Below are positions 1-12,700 of a stretch of 64,000 nucleotides of DNA, one piece after another. The DNA is taken from assembly GCA_012295275.1 (NCBI GenBank), contig CM022672.1, forward strand, positions 1,653,443 to 1,717,442. Reading direction: 5' to 3'. How positions within the stretch are numbered: the first letter of the stretch is position 1; every line of letters starts with the position of its first letter. The notes under the pieces are model-generated. The model saw only the letters and a program-made list of their open reading frames with translations, had not been told where the DNA came from and ran no database searches. The DNA is from Chrysomallon squamiferum (lineage: Eukaryota; Mollusca; Gastropoda; Neomphalida; Peltospiridae). The translations under genes and the position numbers were made by a program.

Positions 1-954
1 CAGTTTTAAATTTATATATATTATTTTTTTTTTTAAGTGGAAATTATTTTTTTTTCTTCTTTCTTTCTTAGCATAAAAAATATCTTTTAAAGAACATTTT
101 TTGCTGGTCGTAGTTGAATAAATAAGTAAACAGTAAAGTTTGAAGAATTAAACCAATTTTTCCTTTAGCAGAAAAAATTAGATTTCTTTAATTTTATTAC
201 ATTGTATTATTAGTTTGTTGTTGTAGCAGTTAGAGTAGAAGTAGTAACAGTAGTAATAGTAACAGTACTAGGAGTAGTACTAATAGTTGTTATAATAGTA
301 TTACAAGTAGCAATAGTAACTTGTAATATTATTAACAGATGTAGCAGTAACACTAGTAATAATAGTCATAGTAGTATAGTTGTAATAAATGTACCCACTA
401 ATACTAATAGTAATAGTAATAGTTGTAATAGTGTAGTTGTAGTTGTAGTAGTATTAAGATATGTAGCAGTAATAGTAGTAGTAATAATTGAATTAGTATA
501 CTGGTAGTTGTAGTAATAGATGTGGCAGTAGATTTGTAGTAGTAATTGATGATGTTAGTATTCTTGTAATATTATGTCATTTATAATCCAGTTACTTGAA
601 TAATTCATGTCATTAATATTAACATTCTGATTACCTTGCTAAAGTAAGTTTCATTCTTTGGGAAGATCAAAAACATAAATCTAAAATATAATTTGCTGTT
701 AAGAAAAAAAAAAGATAGAAATGTGTGGCTACAGCAGATATCTCTATGTATATTATGTGTGTGATTCTTGGCTATGCATTTGGGGCCATATAAAGCATAT
801 ATAAAAAACTGTTAAAAAATTTCACCGACTTAAAAGTGTGGTTAGAAATATGTAGGTTTGTGTGTGATGTGTGTATAATATCTACATACCTTTGCAATGA
901 TGTGGGTCTAAACAGATATATTTTATTACAGAACTTTTGCTTTTTGACTTCTAT

Positions 955-985
<31 letters not shown>

Positions 986-2744
986 TTCAGTCAGTAACAA
1001 CAAGAATGTTGTAACTGTTATCATAAAACAGCAAAACACCTCAGTGATTTCAGAACTGTTAGAGCCTCTTTCAAAATACTGGATTTGTTTAAAATATTGA
1101 ATTTACTTATTTGTTACTGGATTTTTTTTTTATTATTATTTTTTCTTTCCTTTTTTCTTTAATTATTTATTTTTATTTTTATTATTTTTATTATTTAAAA
1201 AAAAAAATCTAAATTCATAATTTTTATTTTTTTTTTTTTTTTTTTGAAAAATACTGAAATTAAAGATTTTTCACATACAGATATTGGAGAGGCTATTGAC
1301 ATTTGAAACAGTTTTCAAAGGATAAGAAACATGGACAACAAGTCTTCATTTCTGAAACTGTGATAAATATTTCATTAGTTTTAAATTTTAAAAAAATAGA
1401 ATCACTGAAATAATAATAACTGAAATATCTCCTATAAACTGCTAGTCTTTTAATTTATTTGTTTTATTTACTTTGTTGTTTATTTATTTATTTGTTTGTT
1501 CTATTTATTTATTTGTTTGTTCTATTTATTTATTTGAAAGTTCTGTCTACAGATTAATGAAACAAAAATCTGCATGAGAAGAAACAGTTTCCGACATTTA
1601 ACTAAATATTATTCCCACTACAAAGAAGAAGAACAACAACAAACGATATAAAATCAAACACTTTCTTTTTATTACTTGTACAGTTCTGTATAAAAAGTTC
1701 ACAAACATCTCCTATATTAAATACTATGGAATGTTTACACACTGGTTCATTGTACCAAATGGCATTTCTTTTCTTACAATTGTTATAAGATGTAATTTAG
1801 ATATTATATCTTTGGTGATACTAACAAAAAGTCTAAAAATCAATTTTATATACTTCAAAAGGATTGCTTGCTTTTTCTATAAGCAGTTATTGCTGAAATA
1901 GAAAATAATAATAATAAAACAGCAAGATTGATTCATTTTTCTTTTATGTTACTTCATATGTAGAACTGGAAAAAATAAATAAAAATAAATAAAAAATAAT
2001 AATAATAAATTGCTAGATCATGGAATAAGAAACAGTTAACTGTCTACAAGAATTTAAAAAATAATAAGAGATAAAATGATATCTACATGTATCTTTATGA
2101 GCTTATTATTGTATATTCAAAAAAACTTCATCAGAAACAAAGCAATATTAAATAACTACACAGTAACTGTAGGATATCTATGTGTGTGTGTATATGTATG
2201 CACAAAATGTATTTAGACTATATGTAAGTATGATTAAAAATTTACTATAAGAATTATTCATTTTTGACTAAAGGCAACACATAACTCAATTTGTTATTTA
2301 AAAAGTTCCTCATCTTTCATAATCTAAGATGTTCATTGATTTTCATAATACTGTATAATACATTTCATTGTTCTTTAACAGAACAATAAATATTAATCAG
2401 CAGTATAATTACTTGTGCCATATGATTATTAAAATATTTTTATTATCAAAAATAAATTTAATTGAAAAAGGTTCAGAAATTAAATTATTTTGTTAATAAA
2501 CAGAGGTTAAAGAATGTTAAAGGTATTAAATGTTTTATTTTTCTTCAAAATATATACATTTTTAATTTGGCAGGTAGTTTTTGCTAATAATAAAGTATGA
2601 TAATAAAATAACAAGTTTCTATGAATATATGAACCTTGACATTTTTTCTCTTTTCTTTTTATGATAATTTCTTAAGTGACAATACATTATATAATCTAAA
2701 TGTATACTCAGTCTGTCAGGGTTTTTTATTTTATTTCTGTGTAA

Positions 2745-2783
<39 letters not shown>

Positions 2784-5685
2784 CATCATCATCATAATTG
2801 TTTAAACTTATTTTAACAGTAACTGATAATCAGAAACAAATAAAACAATTCTTTTTTGAAGTATAAAAAGTGTTTTTGGACACTCCGTTCTTCACTATTT
2901 TAACATTAAAATTAGTGTACATAAGTAAATGAAAGAAAATGAGTTTACAAGTGATTTATACCATAATAAAGTGCTTTCTAACTTCCACTCACTAAATACA
3001 ACACACTCAAACCAGTGATAACTTAATGTTTATATACAATATTTTAATAATAAATAAATGCTTTCAAAATGGAAATAAATTTTTGTAACTGCAACAAAAA
3101 ATCATATTATGCAAATGTATTTTCATAATTTAAATATTTGCAGCAAAATATAATATTATGCATGCACATATAACTGTGTACAATATTTGCAATGAAATGA
3201 AAATTATTATGTTTGCAATCAAGATATCCACAATGAAATTAAATCACATTAGCTTACTGAAGCTTGCAAAATCAGTTATTTACTAACTGAAAACATTTAA
3301 CAAAAGTTAATAAATAAATTATGTACAAAACTGTGAATAACAAAGTCAAAAGAACAAAAAATCTGACAAAAGCAGAAAAGATTTACAAACAAGCAATATA
3401 ATATATACTAATAATAACAACAGAGAATAAAAACCTTTGGCAAATATAATTCACTGATCATATTTTTCTTTTTATCTGTCTGGAAGTAAATATGATAAAC
3501 ACTAACACAAGTAAGTAGCACTCAAGTACAAATGCTGGTTTACGTTTTCATAAATACAAAATACCACATTTAATGAATTTAAAAAAAAGAAAAAAGAAAA
3601 ACAGGTCTGGAAAGGCTATGAAAAAAAAGACAAATGAAAAAATAATTTAAAAATTACTAGTTTAATAAGTAAGGAACTAAAATAAAAAAAATACCAGTTT
3701 AATAAACAAATAAATAATAATAATAATGATAGTAGTAATAATAAAAAAAAAAAAAAAAAATAATAATGAAAAAAAAAAATATATCAATAATAATTGTCAA
3801 AGTATATTAATAATTACAAATGAAAAAACCCCTGATAAAACAATAGTAAAATAATAATAATGAAAAAAATTATGATTATTAACAGTAATAATAATGTAAT
3901 AATAATAGTAATAATAATAATAATCATATTTACAAGAGAAATCTCCAGTTTGGATATATATATATGTATTCAATAAAGTTTACTATTCCTGGTCTATCAC
4001 ATTTAGCTAGTTCTACAATATTATTTTAATTTTTTTTCCCATCTTTTGCATTGATATATATTTTGTAATACATTTATAAAAGTTTGATATTTTTACAATA
4101 AAATAAAATAAAACAAAAAATCAGTAAAGAAAAGTCAACACTTTGTTTGCTTGAAGAATTTCACATTTAAAAAGATTAAAAAATATAAAAAATTTATAAT
4201 AATAAAATGATGCATTTTTAAACAATACAAAGATGATCTTTGGCTTACAATTAGAAACTAAAAATAATAAAAGGAAAAACAAAATATAATAAAATAAAAT
4301 TATTTAAAAACTGTGACCCATATATAATAATTATTTCGTTGTTGGTAATTTTAAATAAAACAGACTTTAATTTTCTTTTTTAACTTTATAACATATATAA
4401 AATATAAATATATTGTCCAGCATTTACTATAAAGTTCTTTATATGATTATGATTAAAAATATTGAAAATAAAAGTTTATTTCAGAAAATATCATTTCTAT
4501 ATTTCGTTGCTTGAAAATTTATGACATTTTGTGCTTATTTATCTGACTTGTTAAAAAATAAAGGAAAAGATAAAAAAAAAAAAAATTAATTTAAAAACTG
4601 TATTTCATTGTCTGGATGATGTTAAAAAAACTAATAATTTTTTTTTTTTAATAAAAAATTTGAACTAAAACTGACTTTGTATGTATGTATATATGTTAAT
4701 GTTAACACTTTTCTAAAGGAAATTTACAATAAATAAAAACAAAGAAACCATTGAAAATAAAGATGAAACAATATAAATAATCCTGGAATGATCGAGACAC
4801 AAATGTGTTTTTTTTTGTCTTGTTGACTGAAAGTAATAATCATATATATTATGTATAAATAAAAAATAATATATGTATAATATTAAATGACTACATATAT
4901 CTTACAAATGTAAATGGATATAGAAATTTTATATAAATACAAAGGATTAAAAATGTTTTGCAGCTCTAAATAAAAAAAGCATCTTATCATAATGATGATA
5001 TAAAAATATTAACTTACACTTTATACACACATACATATAGAAGTATGTACAAATTACAAAAATAACATACAAACTAACATACATTACACATATATTCAAA
5101 CAGATATATATCATTTGTTTCTTAAAGAGAATAATAACAAATGTATGTTTTTTTAACATCCAGCTACATTATTTTTTTATAGTCCATTATTATTATTGTT
5201 ATTATTATTATTATTGTTATTATTGTTATCATTATTATTATTTTTATTACTGATTGTACCAGTAGTAGTTGTAGTGGTAATAATAGTAATAGTAAGATGA
5301 GGAAGAACAGTAGTGGTCATAGTAGTAGTAGCAGTAGTAGTAGTCACAGTAGTAGCAATAAGTAGTAGCAATAAGTTGCAGCAGTAGTGGTAATAGTAGT
5401 AGTAGCATTGGTAATAATAGTAATACTTTTTTTATAATAATAGTAGTAGTAGTTTTGGTAATAATAGTAGTGAAATTTTTATGGTTATAGTAGCAATGGT
5501 TGCAATTTTATAACTTATATTTACTTTCTGGTTCAGAATGGCTAATACAGTACGCATATAGACTTCTTACACCTATACATCTATTACCAACAAAACATTT
5601 CAGAGCTAACACCTATCTAGAGACTTCCATAACAAAGATTTGACCTGAATGTTTATACTAACAACAAGCAACACACAACATGTCA
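1..5685. other. AT-rich non-coding DNA downstream of the PDZ gene
   Basis: No exon-like reading frame is visible. The stretch holds degenerate AGT/GTA-rich DNA (about 220-560 and 5260-5475), an (ATTT)n run (about 952-987), an (ATT)n run (about 2747-2795) and many poly-A or poly-T tracts. The 3' UTR of the PDZ gene must begin here below 5686 on the minus strand. Many AATAAA-like signals occur on that strand, so its end cannot be chosen. Small reading frames, such as those at 4947-5371, are low-complexity products of AT or AGT repeats. Confidence 0.7.
220..560. repeat. Degenerate AGT/GTA trinucleotide-rich tract
   Basis: About 340 bases dominated by imperfect TAG, GTA and TAA triplets with interspersed GTTGTAGTTG. 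Similar tracts recur at 5260-5475, 42630-42720, 44445-44520, 46980-47180, 59975-60035 and 61830-61945. The last four of these sites belong to the duplicated units. Confidence 0.75.
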
Positions 5686-6734
5686 TCAGACATCTTTTCT
5701 AGCAAACAGTGGAAACACTTTAAGTATGAGTTTGTCACTGGCTGCCATCAACTCGTACACTTCTTCCAGGGTCAGGTGGGTCACAGGTGTTTCATTGATT
5801 TCAAGAATCTCATCTCCAACTCCCAGAATTCCTGCAAACAGCTTTTCAGGATTGTCTGCAGAAAATCTGGAAACCAACAGTCCTGCCAAAACAAAAATGA
5901 ATAAAGGATTAAGATAGATGATAGATTTGGCATTGGAATAAAACTGATGCTTCTGTTGTTTCCTTCTTGATTTATATCATCAAGTTTAATGCATAATTGA
6001 AAAAAAAATTAAGTGAAAGATTTCTTAAAAAGTGAGTTTAATAAGACTATTCAGACTGAGTTTCCACTTAAAGCAACTTATATTAAGACTGAGTTTTATT
6101 TTAAAATGTGGATTATGACTTTTAGTTTAAATGATTATTCAGACAGTTGTACTATTAGTGTAAATATTCTATTCAGACTGTGACAGTTCCTGTCACACAT
6201 TTTGACAAATCCTGGTGCATAGTTATAAACATGCATGAAATATTCTATAAAGAACGAGTCAGTACATACATTTTGATACAAACATCTAGACGAAGTATTT
6301 CTTAAATGAAACTATCTAGTTGTCTATTTGTTTCTGTTTCTCTCTTTTTTTTTTTCTCTAACACACACACACACTACTAAAAACATTAACATTTTTTAAA
6401 TAGAAAATTCACCATAATCCTTGCAATGTAGAAGCCAATATGTCCATGTGTATATTATTTCAGGTTCTCACTAGTATCTACACAGCATTTCTAAAAACAG
6501 TAAATTATCTAGTAAAAAACTATCTCACCATAATCATAATTAGCTGTTCCCCTTGCAATGTAGAAGCCAATTGGTCCATGTGGAGGTTTCTTCAGTTCCA
6601 CCATCTGTGAGCCGTCAGGGTTGATGGCTGTCAGTTTGCCAATCAGTCTGAACTGGGTGGGGCTTTCCACTGATCCTATAGATGGTACAGCTTTCGATTT
6701 TTTCTTCTGATACTTGTGACATTTTTTACTCTTT
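5686..6734 (-). CDS. PDZ domain encoded by the last two exons of the scaffold gene
   Basis: Seen: exon 8 (6734-6529) ends with the carboxylate-binding loop [10 protein letters not shown] (about residues 1843-1852). Exon 9 (5882-5686) continues with LLVSRF, the [15 protein letters not shown] segment and the [10 protein letters not shown] helix, ending LFARKDV. The join restores a glycine codon (G plus GA). Known: this is the order of a PDZ fold: beta-A/B with its loop, beta-C, the GD-x-I-L-x-I-N motif, then helix alpha-B. The loop reads IGFY instead of the common GLGF. The helix alpha-B position facing the ligand is Leu-Thr rather than His, so a class I preference is not obvious. The protein ends about ten residues after the domain. 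Confidence 0.9.
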
Positions 6735-9700
6735 CTGGAATACAAGAGATAACAATGAACTTACGTGTGTTATAATTTTAACAATAGTTAAAAAAGAAGC
6801 CAATAAGTAAGTCATGATCTGCAAATTGTAACTGTCTGTTAATATTCAATGTTGTCATCAGTATTTATGGTTTCAGGATGTGAAATCCTGCTATAAAATA
6901 ACATAAAATATATAACGTGTCCAACTTTAAAAAAAAAAAAATTTTTTTTCTCAAGTTTTAAATTGTGTTAACTAAACTTTAAGTGATCATAGCTCCTGCT
7001 AACCCTTTCACTTAGTGTTAAATTTCTGGCAAAGTCAACAAGACTAGTGATTACACCCCACAGAGGACAGAACAAACCAGGCTGATACAATTTTGGAGGT
7101 CTCAGGGTGGTGTCACTTCTTGCAGCACAATGAGAGATTTTTATTTTTATTTTTCATGGCCATGGGGTAAATGCCCTTTCCACAGTTAACAGCAAAAGAA
7201 TCTGATTTGGATATAGCTCCACTTATACCAAGGTAAGAGTTAACCACATACCCATCTTTGGCTGGAAGGTTTTGAAGAGCTGGGTCTGCAGAAACATCAG
7301 TGGTGGCTGATAGTTTGTGTTGTCGTTTTTTACTGAAGAAGGCTGTAAGTGATTTCAGTGACATCAGTGATTTTTCAACTTTCTTCTCCTTGTTCTTCTT
7401 CTTTTCTTCTTTGTCTAACAGTGATAAACATTTAAATAAAATAAAAAACATTTTATTTTTTATAAGAAATCATTCAGTATCCAAAATAAAATTTTAAAAT
7501 ATTTTTTTTTTTTTAACATGAAACTTTAAAAATCAAACCTCAGTTTATTTAATATAAAAGAAAAGGTATGTAATAAAGATTAAATCAGCAAAAGGACAAA
7601 TAATAGGAAGTGATCATAATTTGAAAATATAGTTATTTTCATGAACAAACAAAGAACATTAACAAAGAAACTATCTGGGTGTATGCCACATATGACATGT
7701 TTTTATACAACAATTTCTTGGATATGTTATTATTGTTTTTTACCTATGTCATCAAGTCCATTGTCCATGCTGATAGCCTTCTTCATGGACTTTATTTTAC
7801 TTCCCACCTTGTCCAGAAGAGAGGAGCGAGAGCCACTTAGTTCTTTTGATGCTTTCAGTCTGCTGGAACTCTGTGATCTTCTGAAACAGAGTATGTTAAA
7901 TAAATGTCTGTGTGGATGGATGGATGGATGGATGGATGGGTGGATGGGTGGATGGATGGATGGATGAAAGGATGGCTGAAAGGATGGATGGATGGATGGA
8001 TGGATAGATGGATGGGTGGATGAAAGGATGGCTGAAAGGATGGATGGATGGATGGATGGATGGGTGGATGAAAGGATGGCTGAAAGGATGGATGGATGGA
8101 TGGATGGGTGGATGAAAGGATGGCTGGTTATTATGGACACTGTTTTTAATGCTAATACTCTTCTGTCTTTATTTCTGACAGAGGAAACTTTCTGCAGCTG
8201 TTCCAAATATGCACCAGACATATCACACGATTTGGAAAAGGAAATGTTGTCTGGTTCATTTAAATAGATTTCTTTTACCTTGTTATTAAAAATTAATTAA
8301 AGTAACAGCCAAAAGAAAATATATATATTTTCGTTTTTTGTAAAGCTCAAAGATTTTGGAACTGATGTGAAAAAATGTTTTGACTTTATTACTGGATCAA
8401 ATTAAAAACAAAAATTAAATTAAATCAAATTTTAAATATTATACAAAAAAAAAAAACCCAACTGTATATATTAAATGTTGGTTCTGAATTATTGTAACTT
8501 ATTCCATTGCTTTCCTATAAAATTTGTTACACTGATTATATTTAAAACAATTAACAGAAATATTCAACACAAAGTTATAAGCTGCAACAATTAAACATAT
8601 AAAAATATCTGTGAGAAACAAATTTAATCACACTAATATCTTATTAATTTATTTAGTCATTACATATCACCCATAAATTGTTAAAAAATTTGTCTACAAT
8701 ATCATGTAAAACACAATACACTATTAAGATGCATATTATTAATAATTTGAAAATAGGATTACTAACTATTTGTTGTTAATTGTAATCAGTAATATACATC
8801 AAATTTCATCAAATGTTTTTAATATTAAATATCATGTTTACATATAGCAGACATAATTATGATTTAATATAAAAGGTAAAAATAATATTAAACTGAAATT
8901 TCAAATTTCATAATATCAGAAACCACATAATACTAATCTGAAAACACACACCCAATTACATTAACGCTGATTCTCAACTAGCATAATTATTCTAATTTAT
9001 AACTATTCAACAACCAGTCATTTCACCCGCCATTGACTAACAAATAATTCATAATTCTAATCAAAGCTAGTTCACAACTCATTAACCTTGCACAATTAAC
9101 AACCGTAATAATTATAAACTAAGCTAATTTATAATCCATTACACCAACATTTCACAGCACAGCGACAACAAACAGATTGATTTTAACTAAACACTCTGAA
9201 AGATTATCAGTGAAAAAAAAAAAAGGTTACAAATATAAACTAAGAAGAAAAATCAACTACCAGAGACTTGCAGCATCCAAACACACGAATCTGCTATGAA
9301 TGTTAGCACAGAACAGAAGTACAGTCAGCGGTGAATAATAGGTGCTCAGTAATGTGAAGTCTGCTACAAATTCCACAATCATACAAGCACCAAAAGTTGA
9401 AATTTCCATACACAAAAGAAATCAATATGGAGACAGTGGTGACTCACAAAAATGACAAAACTTTCACCAGACGAAGATGCTGCATCACCATTTTGGAGCC
9501 AAATGAATCTCAGACATGATGATATTTCATTGATTTTTTTTTTTTATTTGAATTTTTTTTTAACTGTTTTAGATTCAGACTTGTAATAAATATCTCTGGT
9601 AAAGACAGTTATAAACACAGATTTTGATGATTAAAAAACGACAATTATTTCAAAGATTTTTTTTTTTTTTTTTTACTATAATCACAAAACAGTAAATACA

Positions 9701-12700
9701 TGTATTTTTATTATTATTATTATTGTTTTTTTAACTTTTTATCCTTTTTTTTCAAAATTTTTAATCTTTTTTTATTTTATTTTTTCACTTTTATGGAATA
9801 ATTTCATGTTTTATCAACATGACAGAAACTGTGATGACAGATTTCAGTTATTTTAAATATAATTTTTTTCCATATTAATGATGACTCAAATAACAGTTAC
9901 TTCAAACATTTTTTACAAATAACTATTTACTACTACTACACATTAATAAAATGTGGTAATTAATACTGCCTGCTAGTAGAAATTACTTATCATGAATTAT
10001 CCAGTTCTACTGATTTGCCACTGTAATGTTATAGTGTTGACAGTATCAACATATTTACATAAATATGCAATAAATTTATAAAATATGTATTTTTCATACT
10101 TAAAAACTCAGCAGGATTTTAAATTCCAATCAGTCATTTTTTATAAAAAAAAAAAAAAAAAATGAAAATAGAATAAATATCTGCTGTTTGACAAAGAACT
10201 CAAAATTATTGCTGCAAAATTTAACTTTATAAAAAAGTATATGCTTGACACTCCAAAACTGTTAATAATAATAATAATAATAACAATAATAATATAGCTT
10301 CTGGCAATTTAAAACTCTGCTGAAAAGAAAGTTCATGAAAAGAGACAGCTTACTTGTATTTTCTGTCTGGAACAGGGGGACAGTACTCTTCTTTACTGAA
10401 TACTTCATCATCACCATCTCCTCCACAAGCTCCTTCCAAACCTTCAAAGGAAGATTTATGTTCCATGTTCTGGATTTCTGAAACACTATGTCTTCCAGCA
10501 AACAACTTCTGATTTTTATTACCATCTCCAGTATGGTCAACTGTTATTACCTTATTTTTATTTATTGTAGCATACATGTCCTCTGCAATTACAAAATAAA
10601 AGTAAATAATGAAAACAACAACAACAACAACAAAAACAACAACAACCAGAACAATAATAACAATAACAATAAAAATAACAATAATAACATAGTCTTGAAT
10701 TTAATTTTGTCAGAAATCTATGTTTTAAAAAGGAACAAAAACAAAACAAAAACATCCTGGTTTTATACTGAACTAAATAACTATAAATAAATCTCAATAA
10801 ATCTCTATAAAAAATGAAAAAGTGAAAGGAAATACATTAGTTTTGTGATGTGATGTATTTTTGGAATATCATTAATTAGTTATTAATTTTTCCATCATTC
10901 CATCCACCCATCAGCCCAACAACCCAACTATCTGAATGGCACTGGTTGATATTAAAACAACTCACCTTTGTCATAACAAGAATTTAACCCTTCTCCATTA
11001 CAACTGTTCATCAAATAACTGTCTTCTTTTCTGATGACTGCAGCTGGAATTCCAGGCTTATCATCTACTTTGTTGAGACCACCTACATCTTCATCCATAT
11101 CCTTATCTGAAAGCTCACCTATTGTAGCATAAGGATCCTTTGATGATGATATTTGATGCAACTGAATGTCATTTTTCCAGTATGGTTTATTTGTGATGTC
11201 CTTGGTTAATTCAGAAGAATTTATTCCTTTAGATTCCATTCCACCAGAAGTGGCATACGGTGATATGTCATCACAAAAATCTGTTTTATTACAAGGATTG
11301 TTATGTGGAGAAACAGATACAAAAGGAAAATCTGACTTCCTTGGAGTTGAATCTGAATCTTCTGCCAGTCCTGTGCTGTCAATAGACTCTGTAGAACTTT
11401 TTGAAGTAGTAAAAATAGTTCTGACTTTTTTCACAGGCTTCTGAAGTTGTTCAGTAGAATCCCTGGTTTCATTAACTTTATCGGAATTCACATCATCTTT
11501 TCTGCTAGAAGGCACATGAGTATTACTTAATGAATTAACATTTTCTATAGCAGCATCAGAAAATTTAGAATCTGACACCATTTTGACATTTCTTTCACTT
11601 TCCGAGTAACTGAAACGTCTAACTTGAATATTTGTGTGTTTGATTCTTTCAAACTCATCTTCAGATTCTAATGAATCTCTTCCCCTTTCATCACCGCTGC
11701 AGTATTCACCTTCAGTAGTCAAAACATTTACTGTTTGGCCAAGATGCAGTTCATTCTGCAAGTCAAACAGCAAACTAGAAATCTGGCCAGCACAGTCAGA
11801 AATCTGACGATGAGAAGGAGTGGACGGACAGCTCAGACTCTGAGTTCTTTTTTGGGCAGAATGATTTTCTTCATCATTCATGAAAAGTCCTGGATGTCTT
11901 GATGAAATGCATGGATAGCTAAAACTCTGAATTTTCTTCTGGGAAACACAGCTCTTGTCACAGTTAATTCTTATTTCATTACAAATATAATTCTGCTTCC
12001 CAATCCGCTGTTGAGTCTGTGCATTATAAATCCCAGGTTGTGTTGTATCATAATCAATTAACACATCTGTTTTATTTCTAAATTCTTCAGAAAACTGTCC
12101 ATCTGGATAACCTTTATTGGTAATAGCTTGAGATGAAAAACTTGCTGAATCCAGTTCCGAAATGTTCTGACTAGTGTTTCCAATACTGGTGTAGTTGCTG
12201 CTTTGATTGGGTTCAGAACCACAATCTGAAGCATTACTCCAGCTAATATCACTGTTAGTACCTTCTATATTATGCCTATCTAAAACCGATAAAGGTTGAC
12301 TGAATCCATTGTGAATTGTTTGAACATTTGAAATGATTTCCTGTTTGTTATTTTTCAGACCTGATTCCAAAGAATTACCTGAATTGTTAGGTTTTAATCT
12401 GCTTTTAATATCTTGTACCTCTGGCTCAGAATGCCTTCTTGAAGATGATGATGTTTCTAAGTGCCTGAATCCATTCTTGTTTATAGAAGCATCTGAAATA
12501 TAATTTGTGCATGAATTTATATTTTGTTGGCAATGTTTAATGCAAGAATCTTCAAATGAACTGTCAGAGTAATCATACAATTCTTTGGCAGAATCAGAAA
12601 CACTGGAAGAAAAGAGAAAATTACCCTTGGAACAATCCAGCCTGTTTGAAACAGACATTTCAACACCATCACCCTCATTGTGTTCAGACTTACCAACTGC

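Noticed and set aside
5177-5371. Thr- and Asn-rich minus-strand frame near the PDZ gene 3' end
   Set aside because: It reflects AGT/ATT trinucleotide repeats. The gene's stop codon is at 5686 and no further exon is needed.
7730-8221. Minus-strand frame rich in Ile-His-Pro-Ser before PDZ gene exon 6
   Set aside because: It is translation of the CCAT array. A clear acceptor at 7881 and correct phase show that only 7880-7744 is exon.
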